Below are positions 43,782-52,783 of a stretch of DNA of 63,077 nucleotides, piece after piece. The position numbers and the translations under genes were made by a program. Numbering within the stretch: position 1 is the first letter of the stretch; the number at the start of each line of letters is the position of its first letter. The stretch comes from JACKAN01 sp964502735. Its GTDB lineage: Bacteria > Bdellovibrionota > Bdellovibrionia > Bdellovibrionales > UBA1609. The stretch covers positions 1 to 63,077 of the forward strand of contig CAZCYD010000011.1 in the NCBI GenBank assembly GCA_964502735.1. Direction: 5' to 3'. The notes beneath the pieces were generated by a model. That model did no database searches and was not told where the DNA came from. It saw only the letters and a program-made list of their open reading frames with translations.

Positions 43782-45686
43782 TTAAGAGCAAGGGTCATTA
43801 GGGTCCTTTTCTTTGGGAGGAACATTTAGCAACTGACCATCCACACTGACTTCGACTTCATCAGAAACAACCTTCGACAACCCACTGGCAACTTCAACCC
43901 TATAAACACCAGAATGATCAACAGTTACATTTGACAGCATTAAATAACTATTTGTGGCTCCCTCTACCTTTTTGTTGTTGTGATACCACTGGTAATTAAC
44001 TGTCAAAGAAGAATCCTCTGTAAGTTCGACAAAAATATCTGAACTCTGACCTGTATACAATTTTTTGTGTGAGGGTTGTATCCCTATCTTGACCCTGCCG
44101 CGAATCTGCGAAAGGGGCTGGCCAATAACTGAAGATATTCCCATTTCTGAATCAATTTTTTCTATCAAATGTTTCAAATCCAAACGCTTTTGACCATTCA
44201 CGAAGTTATTTAGTCGACTGTCAACGAGTGAACCCTCTCGCAAGAGTCTTTCAGCAAGGGCTGGAGTGGGTTGAAAACCTCGTGCTCTTAAAGTTCCGTA
44301 GATTAAAGCTACAGCTCCACTTACAACAGGTGTTGCCATCGAAGTCCCTTGGATAGGCGAGGTCGATGTCCCGCCCTGTGAGTTTGTTAGAGTCATAGAT
44401 CTGGCAAACCCAGAGGACGTTAAAACTGTGGGGACTGATGATAAAATGCCATTAGATCCGTCTGAACCCGGAGCCATTATCTCAACAAAGTAATCGCTAT
44501 AATTTGAAAAACCACTTCTTAACCCCGAACTGGCATCAACTGATCCTACGGTAATAGCCCCCTCAATTTCAGGTGCCCACACGGCTGGCCAAACAAGAAA
44601 GTTGTCATTGAGCTGTTTGCCATCATTTCCAGCAGCAATAACCACCATGGTCCCCTTAGATACAGCGTACTCAATAGCTTTCTTTAATAAAGTTCTGTCA
44701 GCAGCTCCTGAACCACCTAAACTGAGATTGATAATGTCCGCCTGCTGATTAACAGCCCAATTGATTCCATTGACAATTCCATCGAGAGTGAGGCTCGGAT
44801 TTAAAATATTGCTGCCCGGAGAGGCTACACGAACAGGCAATAGCTCTATACCCTTACCCATAACACCAGAAATACCCTGACCATTGTGAGATGCCGCCAT
44901 AACAAGTCCTGCCACGTGAGTTCCGTGCATTCCGACATCATTAAAGTCCGCATTGGGATCGGCACCGTTGTATCCCAGAATTTGCCCACTTGCCCTTCTT
45001 GCCAATAAAGGGAATATCTCGGGATGATTATAGTCCACCCCGGAGTCAACAACTGCCACTCTGACCAAAGGACCAGAAGAGGGGGGAATTCCATTTGCTG
45101 AATTAAAAAATAATGAGATAGCTTCAGCATGGTTAATGGAACTTAGATACCTCTGCTCGGAATATCGAGGATCATTAGGAGGCGTATCGCAATGGGCGCA
45201 AGAGTAGACTTCGTATTCGCCATTTAAATCGAGGTACTCCAAACATTCATCTTGAGAAAAGGCACTCACTATAGCCTCACCACTTAACTCTGAAGAGGTT
45301 TTTAAAGAAAAACTCTGTAACCCTTTTTTTTCTAAAGTGGGATAATTAGAAGCTATGTACGAGCGTATGAGAGTCTTTTTTTCTTGTTCGTCTTTCTTCC
45401 CTTCTTGGTTTGTTTTTTCTATACAATGTAAATTAGCCAAAACTACAAGATTCGTATTTTCAGGCAGGCCCTCTTCGCTCGAGTTTTCGATCAAGCTTAA
45501 CAACTGTGCAGACATTCTCTCCTGAGGATTAACTGGCGTTAATTTACACTGCCTTGGCTCAACAAAGGGGTTCCCGTGTAAAGACAGGTGTGCAGAACTG
45601 GCGGCATGGAACTCTCCAGAACAGTTCTGGTACAGGTAGGTTAAAGATAACACGAATAGAAAAGTATAAGAAGTTTTATACATCAC
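43782..45686 (-). CDS. subtilisin-like serine protease, lipoprotein
   Basis: 634 residues. Signal with a Cys at 22 (LTYLYQNCSGE), so probably a lipoprotein with an unusual Asn at -1. Peptidase S8 domain with D214 (VAVVDSGVDYNHP), H254 (MHGTHVAGL) and S449 (GTSMATPVVSG). An inhibitor-like propeptide region precedes it (about residues 75-150). The last 100 residues form an Ig-like domain (VNYQWYHNNKKVEGATNSYLML). A GTG with AGGAG eight bases upstream is a fair start. It is the last gene of the envelope operon and may mature or degrade surface proteins. Confidence 0.88.
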   Translation of the reverse strand: MMYKTSYTFLFVLSLTYLYQNCSGEFHAASSAHLSLHGNPFVEPRQCKLTPVNPQERMSAQLLSLIENSSEEGLPENTNLVVLANLHCIEKTNQEGKKDEQEKKTLIRSYIASNYPTLEKKGLQSFSLKTSSELSGEAIVSAFSQDECLEYLDLNGEYEVYSCAHCDTPPNDPRYSEQRYLSSINHAEAISLFFNSANGIPPSSGPLVRVAVVDSGVDYNHPEIFPLLARRASGQILGYNGADPNADFNDVGMHGTHVAGLVMAASHNGQGISGVMGKGIELLPVRVASPGSNILNPSLTLDGIVNGINWAVNQQADIINLSLGGSGAADRTLLKKAIEYAVSKGTMVVIAAGNDGKQLNDNFLVWPAVWAPEIEGAITVGSVDASSGLRSGFSNYSDYFVEIMAPGSDGSNGILSSVPTVLTSSGFARSMTLTNSQGGTSTSPIQGTSMATPVVSGAVALIYGTLRARGFQPTPALAERLLREGSLVDSRLNNFVNGQKRLDLKHLIEKIDSEMGISSVIGQPLSQIRGRVKIGIQPSHKKLYTGQSSDIFVELTEDSSLTVNYQWYHNNKKVEGATNSYLMLSNVTVDHSGVYRVEVASGLSKVVSDEVEVSVDGQLLNVPPKEKDPNDPCS

Positions 45687-45750
45687 TAATTACTCTCCTT
45701 TTAACCAAAGTGTAGCAAACAAAATTTTTTCGTACCCCTCAAGTTTCAAT

Positions 45751-46491
45751 TTAACTCCCCGGTGGTGCTACAGGTGCCGGCGGTGGAGACGGCGCAGGTT
45801 GAGGAGCTGGCACGGGTGCCGGTGCTGGCACGGGTGCCGGTGCTGGCGCGGGTGCCGGTGCTGGCGCAGGTGCCGGTGCTGGCTGCGGCGAAGGAGATGG
45901 TGCCGGAGACGGGCTTGGCGCAGGACTCGGCTCAGGAGTCGGAACAGGGCAAGATGAACTCGCCTGACAACTTGCTGTCGAGCCGTAGGGACACTCTTGG
46001 AGCACAGTATTTGTACACATAGATCGTGTCGTCGTCACTCTTTCATGTTCAGCCGTAATTTGAGGATGAGCAGGTGGCTGGAGCCAATAATCCGCAGACG
46101 GGCAGTTTTCAAAGCAACAATTGTTTTCTCGATGAAGTAATCTGGGTTTGAAATCTAAAATGACTTGATCCTTATAGCATCCCCTTTGCATTACTCGGCA
46201 ACAAGGTACTGAGACATTATTTCCGTTTTGACAGGTTATATATGAGCTTTGCGTAAGGTACTGCTGCCCTCTTGATAAATAGATTGCGTACTCGCATTTT
46301 AATGGCGGCTCTTTAAATAAAGGAGGACAACACCCCTCTAAATGAACCCCCTCCATTCGGGGACAAAAATGATCTAGTGCTGTTCTTGGGGCCGCGCTAT
46401 TAGAGCATTGATTAAACTGGCGAGGAGAATCTTCCTCACAAACAGCAATTGTTAAATTTAATAATATAAAAATAAAAACTGTAAACTTCAT
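45751..46491 (-). CDS. Cys-rich secreted protein with proline-rich tail
   Basis: 246 residues. Signal peptide 1-17 followed by Cys18. The body holds 17 cysteines between residues 18 and 181, likely disulfide-bonded or metal-binding. Residues 182-246 are almost only Pro and Ala with Ser, Gln and Val (PAPAPAP type), a stiff spacer that may cross the cell wall or envelope. Coupled to the gene before it by a 4-base overlap. The GC-rich repeat DNA of the tail could vary in length. Confidence 0.75.
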   Translation of the reverse strand: MKFTVFIFILLNLTIAVCEEDSPRQFNQCSNSAAPRTALDHFCPRMEGVHLEGCCPPLFKEPPLKCEYAIYLSRGQQYLTQSSYITCQNGNNVSVPCCRVMQRGCYKDQVILDFKPRLLHRENNCCFENCPSADYWLQPPAHPQITAEHERVTTTRSMCTNTVLQECPYGSTASCQASSSCPVPTPEPSPAPSPSPAPSPSPQPAPAPAPAPAPAPAPAPVPAPAPVPAPQPAPSPPPAPVAPPGS

Positions 46492-47471
46492 GGTAAAATC
46501 TCACCTGCTAAAATAAAATCTTCAAATAAACTGTCTAAAGACATTTGCATTCGATGTACAATGATAGGTCTATAATAAATTTGAGACAACGAATTATTCC
46601 CAAGGCTCGAACGCAATCTAAAAACCAGTAAAGCAATATTGCTTCCTGTGGGGCGGGAAAACGATAAAACATTTTCTTCATCATCTATCTCGTCAACAAA
46701 CTCGCTAATTTGAGTTGTAAATGGAAAAGAATCTATATTGATTTGCCACAGTTCAGTCTGGCAATCATATTTTTCCATTAAGTCATCCCTCTTGACTGTA
46801 TTCATGGATGTGAAGATGTTTGGAACCCAATCAGGATCGTACTTAATTGGATTGCTACCTCGCAGAATCTCATTAACATTCGTAATTAAATCTCTGTCAG
46901 GATCCTCATGTGCGTCAGCAACGTTGGCTTGTGTGCCTCTCAAAATTTCTACCAGGTCAGGAATGCCATCTTTATCTGAATCTAAACCCTGAACAGGATG
47001 GGCAAATAAAGAATTTAAACCTAAAGCCTCCATATCACACTCCGTCAAACCCAGCGGAGTTCTTTCTAAAGAACAGTTCTGACTCTGACTGGTGCAGTCC
47101 CCGTCCGCCGTAAGATCTAAACAGATTTTATCTAGAAGTCTGCCCTTTGATCTTCGCTTTAGATGATTAAGTCCCACTTCTTTTTCAAATCTATCGCTAA
47201 CTCCATCTGCATCAGAGTCTAACTCCAGACCCTCGGGGCCGTGCAAAATGTTGAGATTAATCGCAAAAAAGTTCTCAAGCGTAAATCCTGCCGGCAAACA
47301 CAAATGAGTCTTACCTTGAGCAATCGCAGGAGCTTCAATGGTATCCATGCGCAAATTTACCTCAGAACAGTTCTGAAAAACAAGGGCGGCAACGATAGCT
47401 GGTAGTCCCACATAGAATAAAACAGAAAAAATCTTACTTCTTCTAGGCATCATTCTTCTTCTAGACATCAT
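46488..47471 (-). CDS. lipoprotein with thrombospondin type 3-like repeats
   Basis: 327 residues. Positive N-terminus (RRRMMPRRSK), hydrophobic segment and LVFQNCSEVNL with Cys35, a lipobox-like site. TSP3-like calcium loops: DSDADGVSD, DLTADGDC, DSDKDGIPD and DPDRDLITN. Function probably structural at the cell surface. ATGATG overlaps the previous stop by four bases. The first 13 codons contain a short internal repeat (AGAAGAATGATG). Confidence 0.75.
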   Translation of the reverse strand: MMSRRRMMPRRSKIFSVLFYVGLPAIVAALVFQNCSEVNLRMDTIEAPAIAQGKTHLCLPAGFTLENFFAINLNILHGPEGLELDSDADGVSDRFEKEVGLNHLKRRSKGRLLDKICLDLTADGDCTSQSQNCSLERTPLGLTECDMEALGLNSLFAHPVQGLDSDKDGIPDLVEILRGTQANVADAHEDPDRDLITNVNEILRGSNPIKYDPDWVPNIFTSMNTVKRDDLMEKYDCQTELWQINIDSFPFTTQISEFVDEIDDEENVLSFSRPTGSNIALLVFRLRSSLGNNSLSQIYYRPIIVHRMQMSLDSLFEDFILAGEILP

Positions 47472-49261
47472 TGTCTTACCTTACCTAAATATAAAAAATC
47501 GTCTGGCAATACACTTTGCACTGGAGATCTGTAAGAAATATTGATTCCCTCTTGCGTTGGTTTTATTTTAAAAAACTTGTAATAATACTCAACTTCAGAT
47601 TGCGAACTGTTCATAGGTGTTAATCGATAGATAATTACAAAAGACTGCTCATTGGCAGCATGATTAAGATGACTGTGACTTTCTGGCCATGCCGACACAG
47701 CAAGCGTGTCGAATGTTTGCAAATGCTCAATATTAAGTCTCCATTCTCCGTACTCACATTTAGGAACAGGGCTCTTTAAATGAAAATTTGTTGTAACTTT
47801 ATTTAATAAAGACGAGTCTAAATTTGTATCAGGGCTCTGATGATCACTCCCGCGCATAATTTCTTCACGGTTCAAAAGCCCATCTCCATCGGGATCCAAC
47901 AACATGTCGGGCATTCCTGGATCGGTTCCCTTTACAATTTCTATAAAATCTGGCATCCCGTCTCTGTCACTGTCAACTCCTGTCTCGAATTGCCCTGGCA
48001 ACAAATCTAACTTCAATATTTTTCTGTCACAATCAGAAAGCCCCAAAGGATCTAATCGGCTTGGGTCACACTGGATAGACTCTCTCCGCTTTTGACACTC
48101 CTTAACTCCACCTAGTCTTGCGCAGATTCCATCAAGAATACCTTCCACTTGCGATCTTGGATTTACGGGGTCATATCCAAGTTCAATTTCTTCCTCATCA
48201 GACAAACCATCTGCATCGCTATCTGAAACCAAACGCCCTTTTTTTCTGTGAGTGTTTAAGCTAATTATAGAGTACAGATCCGGTTTAAACTCTTGAGCTA
48301 ACTGAGTAATAACTAAATCACACAAAGCTGATTGATTATTTTCAAAACTATCTAATAACTTTACCCCAGCTGTTCCGCCCTCAACAGAAATGGCATTCAA
48401 TACAACTGGAGTAATCTCGTCACCACCATAAAATATTCCTTGAATTGTCAGAGCTTTGGCTTTTGAGATCGCGGCCGTACGAGTCATCGTAATAGCTTCC
48501 AAATTAGAATCTAAATAGCACTGCTCCTTCTGTTGTTTCGTCATTGAAGATTTATTACAACCCGTATTTCTTTTGTCTTCTGGAATACCATCACTAATAA
48601 AAAAAACATTATACTTATCGGTGAGATTCCCTCCCTTCATCAAATCATCCAGAATTAACTTCTCTAAACATTTGCTTGCAGATGTGTAACTTGTAACCCC
48701 ATGAATAAGAGAGTCTGGTGCATTTTCGGTTAAATACCTTGGCTTTAACCATCTTTTGTACCAGGACTCGTCCTGAGCTTGACGGTTTTTAAAAGCCTGC
48801 AAATGATTTTTGACTTCATTGGCTCCCGTAAAAGCAATATTGTCGCAAGACAGTCCGTTGCCAGAAATTATACCGGCAGTAGCACTAAAACCTATAACTG
48901 CAAATTGATTCCCCTGCGGTCCAGAGCAATTGTCCAAGAAGTGTTGTACAGCATCAAACCTGGCCCCATTGGCATCCGTCGCTAAATCTGGACCCCAATA
49001 GTAAAAGTTTTGCCCACTAACGTTTTCACTGTACCAGTCACCAAAATTTGAAGCTGACAAATCTAAAAGAAAAACGTATTTGCTCTGTAGCCCAGGCTGC
49101 AGTCTTGCCTCCGAACATATTGAAGACTGAAGATTTACAGGCGAACTCCTTAAAATGATTGCGGGTTCAGCAGATTGAAGATGTACTTCTGAGCAGTTTT
49201 GCATCAAAAATATTAAACCTAGAGTTGATACAAATAAAAATGGAATAAATGTTTTACTCAT
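47468..49261 (-). CDS. VWA-domain and TSP3-repeat lipoprotein
   Basis: 597 residues. Signal with LIFLMQNCSEVHL, Cys23. A von Willebrand factor A domain starts near residue 60 with the MIDAS DLSAS at 67-71, and continues to about 330. TSP3-like loops follow: DSDADGLSDEEEIELGYDP, DSDRDGMPDFIEIVKG and DPDGDGLLNREEIMRG. A C-terminal beta-rich domain of 120 residues has no name. VWA domains bind proteins through a metal; here the partner is unknown. Overlaps the upstream gene by eight bases. Confidence 0.82.
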   Translation of the reverse strand: MSKTFIPFLFVSTLGLIFLMQNCSEVHLQSAEPAIILRSSPVNLQSSICSEARLQPGLQSKYVFLLDLSASNFGDWYSENVSGQNFYYWGPDLATDANGARFDAVQHFLDNCSGPQGNQFAVIGFSATAGIISGNGLSCDNIAFTGANEVKNHLQAFKNRQAQDESWYKRWLKPRYLTENAPDSLIHGVTSYTSASKCLEKLILDDLMKGGNLTDKYNVFFISDGIPEDKRNTGCNKSSMTKQQKEQCYLDSNLEAITMTRTAAISKAKALTIQGIFYGGDEITPVVLNAISVEGGTAGVKLLDSFENNQSALCDLVITQLAQEFKPDLYSIISLNTHRKKGRLVSDSDADGLSDEEEIELGYDPVNPRSQVEGILDGICARLGGVKECQKRRESIQCDPSRLDPLGLSDCDRKILKLDLLPGQFETGVDSDRDGMPDFIEIVKGTDPGMPDMLLDPDGDGLLNREEIMRGSDHQSPDTNLDSSLLNKVTTNFHLKSPVPKCEYGEWRLNIEHLQTFDTLAVSAWPESHSHLNHAANEQSFVIIYRLTPMNSSQSEVEYYYKFFKIKPTQEGINISYRSPVQSVLPDDFLYLGKVRQ

Positions 49262-51428
49262 TTTTGTCCCTCGCGCGTATCATTTTTAAAAGAGACAGGT
49301 CTAATTGAGGTTGCTTATAGTTATTGGTTATAGGAATTGTAGTCTTATAGATTCTCCAATAAACTCGACTGGGATTTGTAACATCAACTAATCGCGCTAA
49401 AGCTGTAATTGTGTTCACTCCAGCTCCAGGAATGACCGAAAGCAGTTGCTCTTCGTAGGGTATAAACCCATTCTTTTTTGCATTCTCAGATACCGCTATT
49501 CGAGTGTTATACAAAGTCGAAGGCTCATGAGCAGCCAGTCCTTCGTGCACCGGCATTCCTCGAATTATAACTTCGTGCAGCTCTAACAAAAGATCTCCAA
49601 ATAAAGGATGGTAAAGACTTTCTTTGCCTTTAAAGTTAACTTCGTATCGCGACTTTGCTGATTCGGGCACTCTGGAAATAATAGGTTGAGGTGGCAGTCC
49701 CACGCTAAATGCAACTTTGTTTGAAATACCGTCACCATTTGAATCAACTGTGTCATCTGGTACAAGGGGATTGAGGCCGTATAGCCATTCCCAACTGTCA
49801 GGAATACCATCGCCGTCGCTATCAAAATCAAAGGGGTCTGTGCCTAACAACAATTCCTCACACTCGTTTAAAGAATCTCCATCTGAGTCAAGGGAAGGAT
49901 CACAGGAACTCGATTTAGCCATAGCCTCAGCTCTTTCTCTAAAAGCAGGATGAATAAGAAAGCTATCTAGAACAAAACCATTTGTTCTAGGATTTCGAGG
50001 ATCTGTGCCCATTTGAATCTCAATGCTGTCCGGAACCCCATCGCCATCGCTGTCCAATACCATCTTACCTTCTGCGTTTAGACGGTAATTCAAATTTAAG
50101 ACAAAAAAGTCCGTAACTTTATAAGATGTTGATTGAGTGGCATCCCCCACCAATTTAAAAGGAGGCTCATCGTGATTAGCCGGCCAGTGGGAAAGTCGAG
50201 CCCTCCGCTTTTCAAATAAAGGCCGCAAATCTTCATAATAAGGTTTTTTATCAGGAAAGGTGTCTTTGTACCGATACTCATTAAAATGTACAAAATCAAG
50301 TCTCAAAGAACCTGTGCCAAAATAGAAGGGCAAGGCCTGCATCAAACCAAAGTAAAAATCCATCTTATCTAGGTCATTATCCGACTCGTGACCCCAAGCC
50401 AAATTCATTCGTTGTTTTAGATTTCCGCAAGTGGATGAAATCTTTTGACAAGTTTCTGGAGAGTTCGCACAACTGGCGCACGGCTGATAAAACCTGAGAG
50501 CCCTCTGAATATTTTCTTTGACGGGAGTTAGCTGACCATCGGTTAAATGGATCACTTGATAATCCGTAAAAGCTAAAAGTCCTTCTTGGTTTTGTTTGCG
50601 CATATCAAACTGCAGAGTTTCATACAACTTTTGTAAATACCCTCCTGGTGAAGAGGTCCCTAAAGTTCGCTTTTCATATCTCCAAACGTCGTTCGACTTA
50701 GCCAAGTCTAAATTAAAATCGTGTTCTTCGTTTAACCAGTTTAATATAGAAATCAACCGAGGGTCAGTAAGCTCAAAAAAAGTAATTAGATCTGACTGCC
50801 TTGTTATCTGACGCCATTTAGCTGTTAAATACTCTTGTGACTTTCCCCCCGATATTGGAATTAACATGACTCTTGTGTTATCTAATACCGACGGAGGGTT
50901 TTTTTCTATTGCATCGTATATCCATTTTTGCAGAATTTTTAATCTTCTCTTTTCATAGTCACTACCCAAATGAGTAAGGTAAAACTGCGGAGGTTGGCTT
51001 TGAAGATTTGGAGGACTTATTGAAATAGCTCCACGACTCAAAGGAAGTTCTGGATCTACTTTACAATCAATCCCATCTCCACGGTGATCGTGCGGAGAAC
51101 CCATTCCCTTGTTAGGATCATATATCGTGTAGGGGTTAGACCAATCCACGATATCCTCCTCAATATCTTGAGGACAGGGGCCTGAAACCGTGGAGTGAGA
51201 CATGTCGATCAAAAAAACAATTCTGCGATGTTGAGGGTAATCTACTGGAGGATCTAATCGAAAAGGATTTGCCGAAACGGAAAGAAAGTTGACCTCTTCG
51301 TACTCACTCAGGTCAATTTTTGCACATTGCTGCCCCAGTGCAACTACAACGAGCACAAGAATACTGGCAACAAAAAATGTAGAAGTAAAACGATAAGATT
51401 GGCTTTTATTTGGTCTCTTATCGTTCAT
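49254..51428 (-). CDS. VWA-domain and TSP3-repeat lipoprotein, first gene of the operon
   Basis: 724 residues. Signal segment ending LVVVALGQQCAKIDL with Cys35. VWA-like domain from about residue 68, MIDAS DMSHS at 75-79. TSP3 loops between about 455 and 600: DSDGDGVPDSIEIQMG, DSDGDSLNECEELL, DSDGDGIPDSWEWLYG and DSNGDGISN. Several paired Cys (PCASCANSPETC). It resembles the next protein in layout, so the two probably arose by duplication. Long intergenic region upstream (445 bases). Confidence 0.82.
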   Translation of the reverse strand: MNDKRPNKSQSYRFTSTFFVASILVLVVVALGQQCAKIDLSEYEEVNFLSVSANPFRLDPPVDYPQHRRIVFLIDMSHSTVSGPCPQDIEEDIVDWSNPYTIYDPNKGMGSPHDHRGDGIDCKVDPELPLSRGAISISPPNLQSQPPQFYLTHLGSDYEKRRLKILQKWIYDAIEKNPPSVLDNTRVMLIPISGGKSQEYLTAKWRQITRQSDLITFFELTDPRLISILNWLNEEHDFNLDLAKSNDVWRYEKRTLGTSSPGGYLQKLYETLQFDMRKQNQEGLLAFTDYQVIHLTDGQLTPVKENIQRALRFYQPCASCANSPETCQKISSTCGNLKQRMNLAWGHESDNDLDKMDFYFGLMQALPFYFGTGSLRLDFVHFNEYRYKDTFPDKKPYYEDLRPLFEKRRARLSHWPANHDEPPFKLVGDATQSTSYKVTDFFVLNLNYRLNAEGKMVLDSDGDGVPDSIEIQMGTDPRNPRTNGFVLDSFLIHPAFRERAEAMAKSSSCDPSLDSDGDSLNECEELLLGTDPFDFDSDGDGIPDSWEWLYGLNPLVPDDTVDSNGDGISNKVAFSVGLPPQPIISRVPESAKSRYEVNFKGKESLYHPLFGDLLLELHEVIIRGMPVHEGLAAHEPSTLYNTRIAVSENAKKNGFIPYEEQLLSVIPGAGVNTITALARLVDVTNPSRVYWRIYKTTIPITNNYKQPQLDLSLLKMIRARDKNE

Positions 51429-51664
51429 TAAGCCGTCCTACTTTGTATATGCATTAAATTCACTAATAATCCCTCATCTAGTATTTCGGTTAGTTTTGAG
51501 ACAGGCTGAACAATTAAGTGACTGCAAAACACTTTTAAAACTCCGTTTGTCTCAAATTTAGAATTTCTAAAAACTCAACTCAACAGTCGACTCTAACAAC
51601 AGTACAGATATGCAAAATTATGCTCATTTGAGATCTAAATGATGGCCCTTTTGTGGCACCTCTT

Positions 51665-51681
51665 TGTATAAACCTTATACA
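51665..51681. promoter_or_regulatory. palindrome in the 445-base intergenic region
   Basis: TGTATAA-ACC-TTATACA, inside a larger CCTCT...AGAGG pairing (51659-51690). It lies between two divergent transcription units, the lipoprotein operon and the RRM gene. It may be an operator for either one, or an RNA hairpin in a leader of the RRM gene. No ORF was recognised in 51429-51873. Confidence 0.4.
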
Positions 51682-51873
51682 TTCCAGAGGGATATATACG
51701 TCTGTCTAAACTTAATACAAAAACATAGATACAAATACATGAGTCATAGAAAATACCCTTAGGGAGATTCAGATTTGTGTGTTATGGTTCTCAAAAGTTA
51801 TTGCTAGTTTCGAGTTTTATGTTCATTGTGTTCATCATTCCTCCAAAATAGCGCTCAAGCCTTAGGAGGTCTT

Positions 51874-52173
51874 ATGAGTAAAAAATTATACGTGGGTAAT
51901 TTGCCCTATTCCGCAACAAATGAGTCTTTAGCAGAAGCCTTTTCCGAATGTGGCTCTGTTGAATCAGTTAAAGTTATTACTGACAGGGATTCTGGTCGGA
52001 GCAAAGGATTCGCTTTTATTGAAATGTCTACGGATACAGAGGCGACCAACTCTATCCGACGCTTTAACGGTACAGATCTTGACGGTCGAGCAATCAACGT
52101 CAGTGAAGCCAAACCACAAGCTCCACGAGATGGCGGCTCTAGAGGCGGATTTAATTCGCGTCGCTCTTACTAA
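51874..52173 (+). CDS. RRM-type RNA-binding protein
   Basis: 99 residues, one RNA recognition motif: RNP2 KLYVGNLPY and RNP1 SKGFAFIEM, then a Gly/Arg/Ser tail (GGSRGGFNSRRSY). The ATG has GGAGG five bases upstream, so the longer upstream frame is not used. Similar small proteins in cyanobacteria and other bacteria act as RNA chaperones, often cold induced. The long leader region might carry a temperature- or self-responsive fold. Confidence 0.9.
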   Translation: MSKKLYVGNLPYSATNESLAEAFSECGSVESVKVITDRDSGRSKGFAFIEMSTDTEATNSIRRFNGTDLDGRAINVSEAKPQAPRDGGSRGGFNSRRSY

Positions 52174-52211
52174 AAAATCTTTCTACTTAATAATACTCTA
52201 TATATAGTATT

Positions 52212-52239
52212 AAAAGCCGATCTTGCTAGGTCGGCTTTT
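52212..52239 (+). terminator. rho-independent terminator
   Basis: AAAAGCCGA/TCGGCTTTT stem with a 10-base loop, followed by ATTTTC, 38 bases after the RRM gene. Confidence 0.85.
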
Positions 52240-52261
52240 ATTTTCAGACAAAAGGACTCCT

Positions 52262-52732
52262 ATGAACACTCAGGTTATTTCCTTCAATTGTTTACTAAAA
52301 AACAAAGCCGGACAGTTTATAAGCTCCACCTTCAACCGTGAAGTTTTAACTTCGACGAGTGACCCAAATGCCATGCTGAATGGCTTAGCTAAAGGGCTGC
52401 AAAATTTAAAAAAAGGTGAAAAAAGATCTATTCACCTGTCGGCAGAAGAAGCCTATGGGCTTTATGATCCACAAAAAATCATATTGTTTCCAAAAAATAA
52501 ATTGCCAAAACAGTTGCAAACCGGTTCCAACATCTCAATAGTTAGCAAAACTGGGGTTCAACGCGACTACAAGGTGATACAGTTTCACGACAATATGGCA
52601 AGACTCGATGGGAACCATCCCCTTGCCGGACAAGACCTCGTGTTTGAAATTGAAGTTTTGGAAGCTAGAAAGGCCACTCGCCAAGAGATTGATGAATCTT
52701 TCAACGTGATATCCTCGCAAATTTTGCACTAA
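52262..52732 (+). CDS. FKBP-type peptidyl-prolyl isomerase, SlyD-like
   Basis: 156 residues from the ATG with AGGA upstream. FKBP motifs include KKGEKRSIHLSAEEAYGLYDPQ and an inserted flap of the SlyD type, ending with DGNHPLAGQDLVFEIEVLEARKAT. No His-rich metal-binding tail. Acts as prolyl isomerase and chaperone, probably in the cytosol because there is no signal peptide. Own terminator-separated unit after the RRM gene. Confidence 0.85.
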   Translation: MNTQVISFNCLLKNKAGQFISSTFNREVLTSTSDPNAMLNGLAKGLQNLKKGEKRSIHLSAEEAYGLYDPQKIILFPKNKLPKQLQTGSNISIVSKTGVQRDYKVIQFHDNMARLDGNHPLAGQDLVFEIEVLEARKATRQEIDESFNVISSQILH

Positions 52733-52763
52733 CAAAATTGTAAGGGCCTTGCGAATGCGTTAG

Positions 52764-52783
52764 CCCAAATTCGCGGATTTGGG
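52764..52783. repeat. REP-like dispersed repeat, copy 3 (palindromic)
   Basis: CCCAAATTCGCGGATTTGGG, a near-perfect palindrome; its right half contains the GCGGATTTGGG shared with the copies at 16861 and 43741. It lies between convergent genes and abuts the stop codon of the 52784 gene. Confidence 0.7.

Noticed and set aside
45762..46022. Plus-strand ORF with repeated VPVLAR units
   Set aside because: It is the complement of the Pro/Ala-rich tail codons; the minus-strand gene has the signal peptide, the coupling and the Cys-rich body.
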